Shown: piece after piece, positions 37,795 through 47,059 of the stretch
How positions within the stretch are numbered: the stretch's first letter is position 1
How the letters are laid out: each line of letters opens with the position of its first letter
NCBI GenBank assembly: GCA_021740845.1
Contig: JAIOYZ010000007.1
Location: forward strand, 1-64,000
Reading direction: 5' to 3'
Length of the DNA stretch: 64,000 bases
Source of the DNA: Bacteroidia bacterium
GTDB lineage: Bacteria; Bacteroidota; Bacteroidia; UKL13-3
Program-made: the position numbers and the translations under genes
Notes under the pieces: generated by a model
Database searches by the model: none
The model's input: only the letters and a program-made list of their open reading frames with translations
What the model was told of the DNA's origin: nothing

Positions 37795-38073
37795 ATGCGA
37801 AACCAAAATCAAACAACAAACCTTCTAGAGACCCCAATGCAAAATTTCACTTTGAAATTGGGGCAAAGGGTTACAAATAGCATAAAATTTGGAATTCAAC
37901 ATGTACTCGATTTTGCTAAATTTAGCTATTTAGCCCTAGTCCCCATTCTGCTTTTATTTGCAGTATTTGAGATAAAAAGAATATTTACCATCGACATATT
38001 TCCAGGAATTGACACTCCAATAGACAAAGCCCAATATAAAGGAAAATACCAACTAGAATTAATTGAATTATAA
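37795..38073 (+). CDS. Small membrane protein A of the EIKxxFxIDxF pair
   Basis: 92 aa, family not recognised. One transmembrane helix (about 43-60, SYLALVPILLLFAVFEI) follows an N-terminal hydrophilic part of about 40 residues. The 19-residue segment after the helix, EIKRIFTIDIFPGIDTPID, is shared with the 61-aa protein after the next gene (10 of 19 identical). It lies 17 bp before the degenerate GT2 gene, so the three are probably one operon. Role unknown; perhaps an accessory subunit of the GT2-like protein (inference). Confidence 0.7.
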   Translation: MRNQNQTTNLLETPMQNFTLKLGQRVTNSIKFGIQHVLDFAKFSYLALVPILLLFAVFEIKRIFTIDIFPGIDTPIDKAQYKGKYQLELIEL

Positions 38074-38090
38074 CTTAATAGCGAATTATT

Positions 38091-39248
38091 ATGATACAAC
38101 TATTACTAATAACAATTCAAATATTTTTGGCTTTATATATTGTTAGTACTTTTTTCTTGGTGCTAATATATTACCTTAAAAATACAAATGTTTTAAACAA
38201 ACCTAATTCCAAAAGGGTTTCGGTTTATCAAGAAAACCATATAGCAATTGTTTTTAACAACTATTCAAATGAAAATGAACTGCTAAGCCAAATTCAATTT
38301 TTAAACCAGCAAGAATATAAAAATTATTCAGCCTATTTTTTTGTAGATGGCCCAATAGTTCAAAGCAATAATTACTCTCATATTAGAATAATTAGACCAC
38401 AAACTAAAAAGTTCCAATTCTTAGGCCTATTAAACTTAGTCAAAAACTATTTTGATGAAACACCTGCTGCGGTTTTAATAATTAATAGTAGTTCAAAAAT
38501 TTCCGAAGATTTTCTGTTTAAAATGAACCAACAATTATTGCTCGGAAACCAAGTTGTTCAATGCAAAATACAGGTTGAAAATCATGATGAAATCCCCATT
38601 AACTACCAAGGTTTTGCTAAGACCTTTTTTAACCTGATTGATAGAGAGGCAATGCAAGCAAACGGACTATCAGCCACACTATGGAACCAAGGTTTTATGA
38701 TAGAAAACAAACTGTTTCAAGAGTTGAATTTTGAAAAATATCCTAAAAATGTCAAAGCTTTACAAGCAGATATTATTTCTAGATCGTACAAAATTTCATA
38801 TGAATCTGAGGCAAAAATAAAAGAAATCGGTTTGAACCAAGAAGAGTTTATTTCTAATAAGATAAGAGGCATTGACCATTATTTTTTCAACTTAAGAATT
38901 GGGTATAACCTTCTTTCTGAAGGGATTAAGAATCCTAATATTGACAAAATAATTTTTGGTTTTAACTATTTAAGACCACCAATATACTTATTGTTTATAT
39001 CCTCAGTTCTACTAGTAATTATCGATTTGTTATGGCTTCAAAACTTGCCTTTTTTTGGATGGGTAGCAGCAACAGGAATAGTTGTAAGCATAATTACATT
39101 ATTTCATCCTTTTAGAATAATGCAAATACTTAAGCCATTTACTAAATCATTAAAAGAAATTAGAAGCCAAGAAAAGGTGTTTACCAAGAAGCAAAACGCA
39201 AGCTACATTTTTAATAATTCATGTTCAACCACTATAAATAATAATTAA
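38091..39248 (+). CDS. Degenerate GT2-like membrane protein
   Basis: 385 aa. One N-terminal helix (about 2-25), a GT-A-like cytoplasmic domain (about 45-290) and two C-terminal helices (about 297-345) give the outline of a membrane GT2. The catalytic signs are weak: where a DxD is expected the chain reads IINSSSKISEDFL, and no QxxRW block is seen (FFNLRIGYNLL instead). It may be a pseudoglycosyltransferase or a very divergent one. It lies between two small related membrane proteins and probably forms a complex with them (inference). Confidence 0.65.
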   Translation: MIQLLLITIQIFLALYIVSTFFLVLIYYLKNTNVLNKPNSKRVSVYQENHIAIVFNNYSNENELLSQIQFLNQQEYKNYSAYFFVDGPIVQSNNYSHIRIIRPQTKKFQFLGLLNLVKNYFDETPAAVLIINSSSKISEDFLFKMNQQLLLGNQVVQCKIQVENHDEIPINYQGFAKTFFNLIDREAMQANGLSATLWNQGFMIENKLFQELNFEKYPKNVKALQADIISRSYKISYESEAKIKEIGLNQEEFISNKIRGIDHYFFNLRIGYNLLSEGIKNPNIDKIIFGFNYLRPPIYLLFISSVLLVIIDLLWLQNLPFFGWVAATGIVVSIITLFHPFRIMQILKPFTKSLKEIRSQEKVFTKKQNASYIFNNSCSTTINNN

Positions 39249-39258
39249 AAGCACTCAG

Positions 39259-39444
39259 TTGAACTTGGTTAATGATAATAGAAATACGATATGGTCTATT
39301 TTAAAACTCCTGTTAAAAGCTGTTTTCTTTTTGCTATTAGTGATGGAGATTAAGCATAATTTTGAAATTGATGTTTTCCAATCTTTAGACTTCCCTTTAG
39401 ACAATTTCTATTATGCAATCAAGGAAAAAATGGGGCTTCCCTAA
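39259..39444 (+). CDS. Small membrane protein B of the EIKxxFxIDxF pair
   Basis: 61 aa, family not recognised. The start is TTG; there is no ATG before the membrane helix (about 12-29, LLKAVFFLLLVM). EIKHNFEIDVFQSLDFPLD after the helix matches small protein A upstream, and the N-terminal part is shorter. It begins 10 bp after the GT2-like gene and overlaps the 3' end of rpoN, on the other strand, by 4 bp. Confidence 0.65.
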   Translation: MNLVNDNRNTIWSILKLLLKAVFFLLLVMEIKHNFEIDVFQSLDFPLDNFYYAIKEKMGLP

Positions 39445-40919
39445 ATTTCCTTTCGCAACCTGGCAACGGGAATGTTCATTTGTTCCCGGTATTTGGCAAC
39501 TGTTCGCCTTGCGATATTATATCCTTTTTCCTTCAATATCTCCATTAACTTTTCATCAGGGAGAGGCTTGTTCTTTTCTTCAGCCTCAATTGCTTCCTTA
39601 AGAATTTTCTTTACCTCCCTACTACTAACTTCCTCCCCATCATCAGTTTGAATACCCTCGCTAAAGAAATACTTTAATGGAAATGTGCCCCATTCGGTTT
39701 GCACATACTTACTATTTGCCACTCTACTAATAGTTGAAATATCTAAACAAGTAATTTCCGCAATATCTTTCAAAATCATTGGCTTCAAAAACGATTCATC
39801 ACCCTCCTCAAAAAATCGATATTGAAATTTTAAAATAGCATTCATGGTATTTAACAAGGTGTTGTGCCTTTGTTTAATGCTTTCTATAAACCACCTTGCT
39901 CCATCAAGCTTTTGCTTAATAAATTGAGCTGTTTCTTTTTGTTCTCTGCTTGGTGCTTTTGCGCCGTCGTAGCCCCTAAGTGTTTCAAGGTAACTTCTGC
40001 TAATTCTTAAATCAGGAGCGTTCCTTGAATTTAAATGAACCATCAACCTACCCATTTCTTCAATTAAAATAAAATCAGGGGTAATATATTGTGTGGCAGA
40101 ATTATCAATAGCCTCTCCTGGCTTTGGATTAAGCTTGGTAATTATGTGTATTATTTCTTTTAATTCCTGTTCGTCAATTTTCAACGATTTGGTGAGCTTT
40201 TCGTAATGTTTTTTTGTAAAATCATCGAAATAATTTAACAAAACATCTGTGGCCATTTTTACCAAATGATCATTTTGGTTCTTCCTTTTTAATTGAAGCA
40301 ATAAACACTCTTGAAGAGTAGTTGCGCCAATTCCAGCAGGATCCAAAGTGTGAACCTTATGCAAAACCTTACTTAACTCATCAAGCGAAGCATCAATATT
40401 AACCGAAAACGCCAAATCATTAGCAATTGCTTCCAAAGCCCTTCGTAAATAACCATCGTCATCTATAGATCCAATAACTTGGTTTCCAATTAATAATTCT
40501 CTTTCATTTTCGGCTATAGCAGAGAATTGTTCCATTAATTCCTCATGAAAAGAATGTGCTTCTGTTAACGGGCGCTCCTTCTTTTCCTCATCCCCTTCAT
40601 CACTTAAATGGAATCCTTCAGGGTCATACTCATCGTTCACATATTCTTTAACATCGAAAGATTCATCAGCCAAAAAATCATCCACAGTCAAGTCTTTTGC
40701 CTCATCCTCTGTTGTTGTTAATTCCGTTTCAGAGATTGGCGCAGTTTCATCTGGTGCAGCATCTGAATCAGAAGAATTTAACAATGCTGGATTTTCAATT
40801 AATTCTTGATCGATTCGTTGGAGAATATCCACAGAATTAAGTTGCAACAATTTAATGAATTGAATTTGTTGCGGAGATAACTTTTGAAGTTGACTTTGTT
40901 GTAATCCTTGTTTTAGCAT
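39441..40919 (-). CDS. rpoN: RNA polymerase sigma-54 factor
   Basis: 492 aa from the ATG at 40919. Starting at 40928 as in the track would leave one base after the -7 box. The Gln/Leu-rich region I (LKQGLQQSQLQKLSPQQIQFIKLLQL), an acidic region II, the core-binding domain, the HTH (LKDIAEITCLDISTISRVANSKYVQ) and the RpoN box ARRTVAKYREQ are all present. It directs transcription from -24/-12 promoters with enhancer-binding proteins. None of the latter is in this window. Confidence 0.96.
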   Translation of the reverse strand: MLKQGLQQSQLQKLSPQQIQFIKLLQLNSVDILQRIDQELIENPALLNSSDSDAAPDETAPISETELTTTEDEAKDLTVDDFLADESFDVKEYVNDEYDPEGFHLSDEGDEEKKERPLTEAHSFHEELMEQFSAIAENERELLIGNQVIGSIDDDGYLRRALEAIANDLAFSVNIDASLDELSKVLHKVHTLDPAGIGATTLQECLLLQLKRKNQNDHLVKMATDVLLNYFDDFTKKHYEKLTKSLKIDEQELKEIIHIITKLNPKPGEAIDNSATQYITPDFILIEEMGRLMVHLNSRNAPDLRISRSYLETLRGYDGAKAPSREQKETAQFIKQKLDGARWFIESIKQRHNTLLNTMNAILKFQYRFFEEGDESFLKPMILKDIAEITCLDISTISRVANSKYVQTEWGTFPLKYFFSEGIQTDDGEEVSSREVKKILKEAIEAEEKNKPLPDEKLMEILKEKGYNIARRTVAKYREQMNIPVARLRKEI

Positions 40920-40929
40920 GATGACCATG

Positions 40930-40937
40930 CGAAGTTA
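40930..40937 (-). promoter_or_regulatory. -7 box TAACTTCG for rpoN
   Basis: TAnnTTCG variant on the minus strand, 10 bp before the ATG at 40919. It supports the shorter start. Confidence 0.5.
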
Positions 40938-41009
40938 GCAAAAAATGCTGGCCATAAAAAAGAATATTCTTGAGAATTTAAAGTCTAAACTGGCTTTAAG
41001 TTTAATAGG

Positions 41010-41534
41010 TTATTCTTCTTCCTGAACCGACTTATAAACAGGAATAATTTCTTCACCTATACAATTAATCCTGCCCTCTAATTTTTTTATTCTAACAACC
41101 GCCTCACCATTTTTGTTAAAAACCCCAATTTGATCATAAATTATTGGTGTTATTTCTTCACCAACTGCATTAATAACACCATATCTCCCACCAATACTAA
41201 CCTGCGCCAAACCGTTCTTAAAAGGACCAATATGATCATATTTAATCGGAACTACCTCTTCATCTTTAAGATTAATATACCCGAATTTCTTTGCAATCAT
41301 TACTTTCGCCACCCCATTTGTGAAATCAGAAATATAATTATAACGACAAATAATAAACTCCTGTCCCTTTTCATCAATAAATCCGCAAGTATTGCCAATA
41401 TATACTTTTGCCATTCCATTTTTAAAGGGATCAATCCTATCATAACCTCTAAATTTAGAGGAAGTACTTGCGCTTATAAAAATTAGTAAAAGTGCAATTA
41501 ATCCAATGCTTTTAAATGGAAGCTTAAAATTCAT
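41010..41534 (-). CDS. WG-repeat exported protein
   Basis: 174 aa. A signal-like segment (IGLIALLLIFISAS) is followed by five repeats of about 30 residues with the pattern FKNG-A-V-xx-G-x-GxI (WG repeats), for example PFKNGLAQVSIGGRYGVIN. WG proteins are small beta-repeat proteins of poorly known role in Bacteroidota. It stands alone on the minus strand, 91 bp after rpoN begins. Confidence 0.8.
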   Translation of the reverse strand: MNFKLPFKSIGLIALLLIFISASTSSKFRGYDRIDPFKNGMAKVYIGNTCGFIDEKGQEFIICRYNYISDFTNGVAKVMIAKKFGYINLKDEEVVPIKYDHIGPFKNGLAQVSIGGRYGVINAVGEEITPIIYDQIGVFNKNGEAVVRIKKLEGRINCIGEEIIPVYKSVQEEE

Positions 41535-41868
41535 TTCTTGTTTTTACAGTATTTAACTGACAATCAATACAAATATATAGTTAAAAAATCCATTAAAGCC
41601 AACAATTAATGTAAAAAAATAAAAAATACATGTTAATTGTATGTTTTATTAGTCAGTTTAAACCAAAAAAAACACTATTAAAAACAATGCATTTCTAGAT
41701 TATTCCTACTCTAATTTTTTCATTAAAATTTTTAATTTTCTTTAATAAATCATACTTTTAAATAGGTTGAATTACAATTGAAATTCCCCCTTAACAATTT
41801 CAATTTCATCCTGTTTTGAATATTAGCATACAATGGTTAACTTGCCGTCTTTGTTTAGAAAATATTAT
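41535..41868. other. AT-rich intergenic region with an inverted repeat
   Basis: 334 bp between the WG-repeat and M6 protease genes, which diverge here. Nothing coding is seen beyond a 12-codon upstream extension of the protease frame. It holds a 9-bp inverted repeat ATTGAAATT/AATTTCAAT (41777-41785 and 41796-41804) with a 10-nt loop, which could be a regulator site or hairpin. No clear -7 box for either gene was found. Confidence 0.45.
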
Positions 41869-44214
41869 ATGAAAAAAATAGTAACAATAGCCATTTTAAT
41901 AGTTTCCTTCTTTCCTAGTATAGGTCAAAATTCAAGGTCTAACTGCCCAGTAAAAGAAGAAGTTTTTTTAAGAAACAATCCAGATGGAAGTCCATTAACT
42001 CTCAGTGTATCAGGAAATGAAATGGTTCAGTACTTTGAGACCTTGGATGGGTTTACTGTATTAGAAAGAAAAGATGGTTTTTATGAGTATGCCATTTTAG
42101 ATTCCTCAAATAACTTAATAGGCTCTGGTCAGATAGCAACAAATAGTAATCCATTTTTAGGCAAAAACCGTAGAACACATTTAAGGTATAGTGCTCAACA
42201 AATGGAGACTATTTCATCAGTTTTTTATCAAATAAATCCAGAAAACCAGAAAAAAGCTGGAGGAAATCCATTTCCATCAACTGGAAGAAGAAAAGTTTTA
42301 GCGCTTTTAATTGAATATCCCGACCTTTCTGCAACATTACCAAAATCGAATTTCGATTCAATGATGGTAAAACCTAATTACAATGGTACAGGCTCGTTTA
42401 GAGATTATTATCTTAAAACCTCCTTTAACCAATTAGAATTAAATGTTGATGTACATGGTTGGTATATGGCTGAAAGTGGTTTTATGAACTATGGAAAATC
42501 AAATGCTAGTTATATTACCAACGTCGGAAAATTAGTCAAAAGAGCCGTATTATCAGCAGATTTGGATGGGGTTGATTTTTCAAAATACGACAATGATTCC
42601 GATGGTTATGTTGATGGAATTATAATTATGCATGCAGGTATTGGCGCAGAAGAACAAAGTGCTCCCTTAGCAAATAACAATATTTGGTCGCATAGATATA
42701 ATTTAAGCAACACAGGCAACTCAGTGGTTGTTGATGGAGTAGTTGTGGATTCATATGGAATTTTTCCGGAAAAACGTTATAATGGTGGGGCTTTATCACA
42801 GGTTGGCATTGGTGTATTAACTCATGAATTTGGCCATATTCTCGACCTTCCCGATTTATACTCGACCAATAGCAAGGGTGAAGGTGCTGGTAATTTTGCA
42901 AACATGGCAGGTGGCCCATGGTTAAATAGTGAAAAAACTCCTTGTATGCACGACGCTTGGAGCAGAATTCAAATGAACTGGCTTGAACCAATAACCATAA
43001 GCGCAAATGGAACCTATACCATTCCAAAATCCTTGGTAGACAGTAATTTTGTTTATAGAATAAACACTAGTAGGCCAAATGAATATTTCTTACTTGAAAA
43101 CAGGCAAAAAAAGGACTTTGACAAATATTTGCCAGCCAAAGGTTTGGCCATATGGCATATTAATACCAACAAAGCAAAACTTCTTTCTAATTCTAGCTCA
43201 AACAGTGTAAATACTGATACTAGTGCTTATGGGCTCGCCTTAAAACAAGCTGACGGGAGAACTGATTTAGAAAAAGGAAATAACAGAGGCGATGGTGGCG
43301 ATTTATTTCCAGGAACTACCAATAACAGAGGTTTAAATTCTTATACCAATCCAAATACTTTATTGCAATACAAAGTTGGGGGTGAAAAATTACCATCGAA
43401 TTTAATAATTAATAATATTACCCAAAATCCTGATAGTTCAATAACCTTTACTATTGGAAGCGACCCTACAGCTGGATTTGATGCTATTCCTTCTAAAGGT
43501 TGTTCACCTTTGCCCGTGAATTTTAATAATGTATCTGCTTTTGCCTTTAGCTATTTATGGAAATTCCATGATGGAACAACAAGTACAGAGGAAAACCCAT
43601 ATAAATTGTACGATTCAGCAGGAAATTTCCCAGTAACTCTTTATGTTTTGGATTCATCAAATTCAATTGTTGATACAAACATTCAAACCATAGTCGTTGA
43701 TCCATCACCCATTTCAGATTTCACTGTAAATAGAGGAGATAGCAACACTTTTCAATTTACCAATAATTCTATAAATGCTCTATATGTTGTTTGGAGATTT
43801 GGTTCAAACCAAAGTTCTACTCAAGCAAACCCAACTTATAAAATTAGTGGTACAGAGGATGTACCATTTATGCTGATTGCTTACTCCCAAAATCAATGTA
43901 CAGATACAACCGTTGGAGTAATGAGTTTTTGGGCATTAGGTTTACCAACCAACAATAATTTAGCAGGTGCCATTACATACCCGAACCCATTTGACAAAGA
44001 ATTGAATCTCAAACTTCAATTAAAATCCTCAGACAAGCTTAATTTATCAATATTGAATTTGTTAGGAGAAACTATTTGGCAAAAGGAAAATTTGTCTGTT
44101 GAATCAGGAGAAAATGTAATACAAATTCCAATTGAACAGTTGTCAAATGGCATGTACTTACTTCAAATCAAAGGCAATGATTTTAACAAAATATTAAGGG
44201 TAACTAGCAAATAG
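41869..44214 (+). CDS. Secreted M6 (immune inhibitor A-type) metalloprotease with PKD and T9SS domains
   Basis: 781 aa from the ATG at 41869 (MKKIVTIAILIVSFFPSIGQ signal); the upstream ATG adds 12 residues before the signal peptide. The protease domain has VDGIIIMHAGIGAEEQSA and the zinc site HEFGHILDLPD (about 319), then NMAGGPW. A PKD-like domain (about 540-620) and a T9SS tail (about 700-781, TYPNP, ending ILRVTSK) follow. It is exported and cleaves extracellular proteins. It is upstream of comF, with 20 bp between them. Confidence 0.9.
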   Translation: MKKIVTIAILIVSFFPSIGQNSRSNCPVKEEVFLRNNPDGSPLTLSVSGNEMVQYFETLDGFTVLERKDGFYEYAILDSSNNLIGSGQIATNSNPFLGKNRRTHLRYSAQQMETISSVFYQINPENQKKAGGNPFPSTGRRKVLALLIEYPDLSATLPKSNFDSMMVKPNYNGTGSFRDYYLKTSFNQLELNVDVHGWYMAESGFMNYGKSNASYITNVGKLVKRAVLSADLDGVDFSKYDNDSDGYVDGIIIMHAGIGAEEQSAPLANNNIWSHRYNLSNTGNSVVVDGVVVDSYGIFPEKRYNGGALSQVGIGVLTHEFGHILDLPDLYSTNSKGEGAGNFANMAGGPWLNSEKTPCMHDAWSRIQMNWLEPITISANGTYTIPKSLVDSNFVYRINTSRPNEYFLLENRQKKDFDKYLPAKGLAIWHINTNKAKLLSNSSSNSVNTDTSAYGLALKQADGRTDLEKGNNRGDGGDLFPGTTNNRGLNSYTNPNTLLQYKVGGEKLPSNLIINNITQNPDSSITFTIGSDPTAGFDAIPSKGCSPLPVNFNNVSAFAFSYLWKFHDGTTSTEENPYKLYDSAGNFPVTLYVLDSSNSIVDTNIQTIVVDPSPISDFTVNRGDSNTFQFTNNSINALYVVWRFGSNQSSTQANPTYKISGTEDVPFMLIAYSQNQCTDTTVGVMSFWALGLPTNNNLAGAITYPNPFDKELNLKLQLKSSDKLNLSILNLLGETIWQKENLSVESGENVIQIPIEQLSNGMYLLQIKGNDFNKILRVTSK

Positions 44215-44234
44215 ATTCAATAAATTGCAAACCA

Positions 44235-44915
44235 ATGCTTAATAATATTTTACAACTACTATACCCAAACCTTTGCATTAATTGCAATAGCAGTTTGGTA
44301 ATAGGAGAAAAATATTTATGCCTAAGCTGCTGCCTGCAATTGCCTGAAACTAACAACCATTTGCAAAAAGAGAACGGAGTAGAAAAATCATTGTGGGGTA
44401 GAATACCATTTGATAGGGCATTCTCGTTTCTTTATTTTAATCAATTTGGTTTGACCCAAAAGCTATTGCATGAATTAAAATACAATGGAAACCACTATTT
44501 GGCAGAATATTTAGGTGAAACCTATGCAAGAAAAATTGCAAATACTGTTCAAAGTCATGGAATTGACTCAATTGTTGCCATTCCTTTGCACAAAAGAAAA
44601 TTAGAAAAAAGGGGCTATAATCAAAGCCAGGCATTTGCTAATGGTATTAGTGAGACGCTAGGCTTAACCGACTTAAGTTCTTGTATAATTAGAAGAAAAG
44701 AAACAGATACTCAAACTAAAAAAACAAGAGATGAAAGATGGAAAAATGTTGATAGCATTTTCTCTGTATTAGAACCTGACCAATTAAAAGAAAGACACAT
44801 TTTACTGGTTGATGACGTAATTACAACCGGCGCAACCATTGAAAGCTGTGCGAGGGAGATGATAAAATATGGAAATTGTACTATCAGCATTGCCAGTATC
44901 GCTTTTGCTGCATAA
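44235..44915 (+). CDS. comF: ComF family phosphoribosyltransferase-like protein
   Basis: 226 aa. The N-terminal Cys cluster (CINCNSS, LCLSCCLQLP) is of the zinc type, and the C-terminal PRPP loop is ILLVDDVITTGAT. ComF proteins take part in DNA uptake and recombination in some bacteria; the enzymatic activity is unclear. It starts 20 bp after the M6 protease gene. Confidence 0.9.
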   Translation: MLNNILQLLYPNLCINCNSSLVIGEKYLCLSCCLQLPETNNHLQKENGVEKSLWGRIPFDRAFSFLYFNQFGLTQKLLHELKYNGNHYLAEYLGETYARKIANTVQSHGIDSIVAIPLHKRKLEKRGYNQSQAFANGISETLGLTDLSSCIIRRKETDTQTKKTRDERWKNVDSIFSVLEPDQLKERHILLVDDVITTGATIESCAREMIKYGNCTISIASIAFAA

Positions 44916-44920
44916 CTTTG
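44913..44920 (+). promoter_or_regulatory. -7 box TAACTTTG upstream of DUF5723 gene
   Basis: Exact TAnnTTTG overlapping the stop of comF, 51 bp before the ATG at 44972. It gives the DUF5723 gene a possible promoter of its own. Confidence 0.4.
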
Positions 44921-44971
44921 TAATGTTTTTAGTTATTAAGTTTATTGAAACCCAAAATCTACCCAAATAAA

Positions 44972-46438
44972 ATGAAAAAGTTAATTAACATAATCGTATT
45001 AATTGGGTTTGCACAAGCTAATGCTTTCGCTCAGTTTCCCACTGGAATTAGTACCAGTAATTATTCTGGTGTAATGGGAATTTCAATTAATCCTGCAAAC
45101 ACAAATTATTTAAATAATGGAACAGATTTTATGCTGTTTGGCTTCTCTGGTAATGCTATGAATAATGGTTTGTACATGAATGCTAAACCTGTAACAAAAA
45201 TAATTTCACCAGAAATTATCGATGCTTTTTCAAATAAGGAGAATAACAATGGAGAATCTGTAAGTCAAACTTTTGATAGAGTATTTGATATGAAAAGGGA
45301 CTTGAAAGACAATAATTACATTTTTGCAGATGCAACTATTTATGGTCCATCATTTTTAATTAATTTAAGAAAACATTCATTTGGAATTTTATCCTCATTT
45401 AAAACAGCTTCTTCTACTGTTAAATTAGCTCCAGAAATGTTAACCTTTTTACTTAAAGGTTCCACAGCATCAGACTTGCAATATAAAACATTCAAACTCA
45501 ACAATGTGGTTTCAGGGACTTTAGTTTATACAGATATTGCATTTAACTACTCTTACCAAATTTTTGAAAATGACAGAACAAAGCAGCGTTTAGGCGCTTC
45601 AGTACATTATTTAAAAGGAATAAACTCTATAAATTTTGAAGATTTGGGAAACACAACCTGGAGCTTTATAGGTGATTCAAGTATTTACATGACAAAAGGT
45701 GATTTTTCATATAATTATGCTGCCACCAAATCCGCTGAAATCAAAGATTTGCTTGAAAGAAGGGGATCTGGTTTTTCTTTTGATTTAGGCTACACTTATA
45801 TGAAGAAAAAGAAAAGTAGACCAACACGTCTTACTGTATGCCCAAACATTCGTTTTTTAGGTCGCATAAGAACTTATCAAGAATATAAATGGAGACTAGG
45901 TGTTGCCATTATGGATATTGGATATATTAAATTTAATAACCAAACAGTAACAAATAATTACAAAAATGCATATGGCGAAACTAAAAATTTAGATTTGTCA
46001 TTCTATAATGGTGTATTTGCACTAGAAAGACAACTTAGAGAGAGTCTTTCTGGAAACCCTGGGACCATATTAACAAATGAAAAAGAATATACAGTATTTA
46101 CCCCAATGCGATTTAATTTTCAATTTGATTACTATTTCAGGGAAAACTTGTTTTTTAATTTTTCAGGAACCCAACGCATCCCAATGCCAGGCACCTTAGC
46201 AATGCGCGCGCCTAATATTTTAAGCTTAACAACAAGATATGAAAAGCAAAATTATGAAATTGGCGTACCAATTAGCTTAATTGAATATCAATACCCAGTA
46301 CTTGGCTTCAATTTTAGAGTAGGTCCATTCTATATGGGAACAAATCACTTATTGGAAATGGTGGGTATTAGGAAAATAAAAGGATTGGACCTGTTCCTCG
46401 GATTAAAATTCAACCTTTCAAACTTTAGAGGAGTTTAA
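44972..46438 (+). CDS. DUF5723 family outer-membrane-like protein
   Basis: 488 aa from the ATG at 44972 (MKKLINIIVLIGFAQANAFA signal); the track start is a TTG nine codons upstream. The mature protein starts QFPTGISTSNYSGVMGISINPANT and alternates hydrophobic and polar residues as an outer-membrane beta-barrel would; the family is DUF5723. Function unknown. It converges with the glutathione peroxidase gene (6 bp gap). Confidence 0.8.
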   Translation: MKKLINIIVLIGFAQANAFAQFPTGISTSNYSGVMGISINPANTNYLNNGTDFMLFGFSGNAMNNGLYMNAKPVTKIISPEIIDAFSNKENNNGESVSQTFDRVFDMKRDLKDNNYIFADATIYGPSFLINLRKHSFGILSSFKTASSTVKLAPEMLTFLLKGSTASDLQYKTFKLNNVVSGTLVYTDIAFNYSYQIFENDRTKQRLGASVHYLKGINSINFEDLGNTTWSFIGDSSIYMTKGDFSYNYAATKSAEIKDLLERRGSGFSFDLGYTYMKKKKSRPTRLTVCPNIRFLGRIRTYQEYKWRLGVAIMDIGYIKFNNQTVTNNYKNAYGETKNLDLSFYNGVFALERQLRESLSGNPGTILTNEKEYTVFTPMRFNFQFDYYFRENLFFNFSGTQRIPMPGTLAMRAPNILSLTTRYEKQNYEIGVPISLIEYQYPVLGFNFRVGPFYMGTNHLLEMVGIRKIKGLDLFLGLKFNLSNFRGV

Positions 46439-46444
46439 TTCTGA

Positions 46445-47023
46445 CTACTTAAGATAGTTAGTTAACTCTTCGCTAAGCGGAATAACTTTTGAAGGAAAAT
46501 AACTAACCCAGTTACCATTTGGGTCGATAAGAATCTTATTAAAATTCCATTTTATTTCTGCATCGCTTATCCCATTCAAATTCTTTTGGGTTAGCCATTG
46601 GTAAATTTCATTCTGATTTTTTCCCTTAACATCAATTTTTTCTGTTAGTTGAAATGTAATACCATAGTTCTTTTTACAGAAACTAACAATTTCTTCCGAT
46701 GTTCCTGGTTCTTGCCCTAAAAATTGATTACATGGAAACCCAATTATTATCAACTTATCTTTATATTCTTCGCTTAGCTTTTGTAAACTTTCATATTGTG
46801 GCGTGTAACCACATTCGCTTGCTACATTTACACATAGTACAAACTTGCCTTTAAAATCTTTCATTTGAATAGTATTAACTCCATCAATTGATCTGATTTT
46901 CAAATCATAAAAAGACTTCTTCTCTGTTCTGGTAATTTCTTTCTTTGCATTTGCTTCTGAAAGACTATAAATTAATGTACCTACAAAAACTAGTATAAAA
47001 ATGGAATAAAAATATTTTTTCAT
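46445..47023 (-). CDS. Exported glutathione peroxidase-like protein (Cys type)
   Basis: 192 aa. A signal or membrane segment (YFYSIFILVFVGTLIYSLS) precedes the thioredoxin-fold peroxidase: peroxidatic Cys in NVASECGYTPQY (Cys in place of Sec), Gln/Trp block with GFPCNQFLGQEPG, and WNFNKILID. It is expected to reduce lipid or hydrogen peroxides in the periplasm. It lies 36 bp after ispH on the same strand. Confidence 0.9.
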   Translation of the reverse strand: MKKYFYSIFILVFVGTLIYSLSEANAKKEITRTEKKSFYDLKIRSIDGVNTIQMKDFKGKFVLCVNVASECGYTPQYESLQKLSEEYKDKLIIIGFPCNQFLGQEPGTSEEIVSFCKKNYGITFQLTEKIDVKGKNQNEIYQWLTQKNLNGISDAEIKWNFNKILIDPNGNWVSYFPSKVIPLSEELTNYLK

Positions 47024-47059
47024 ATGATTAAGAAATTTAAAAAATTAACAACTGAATTA

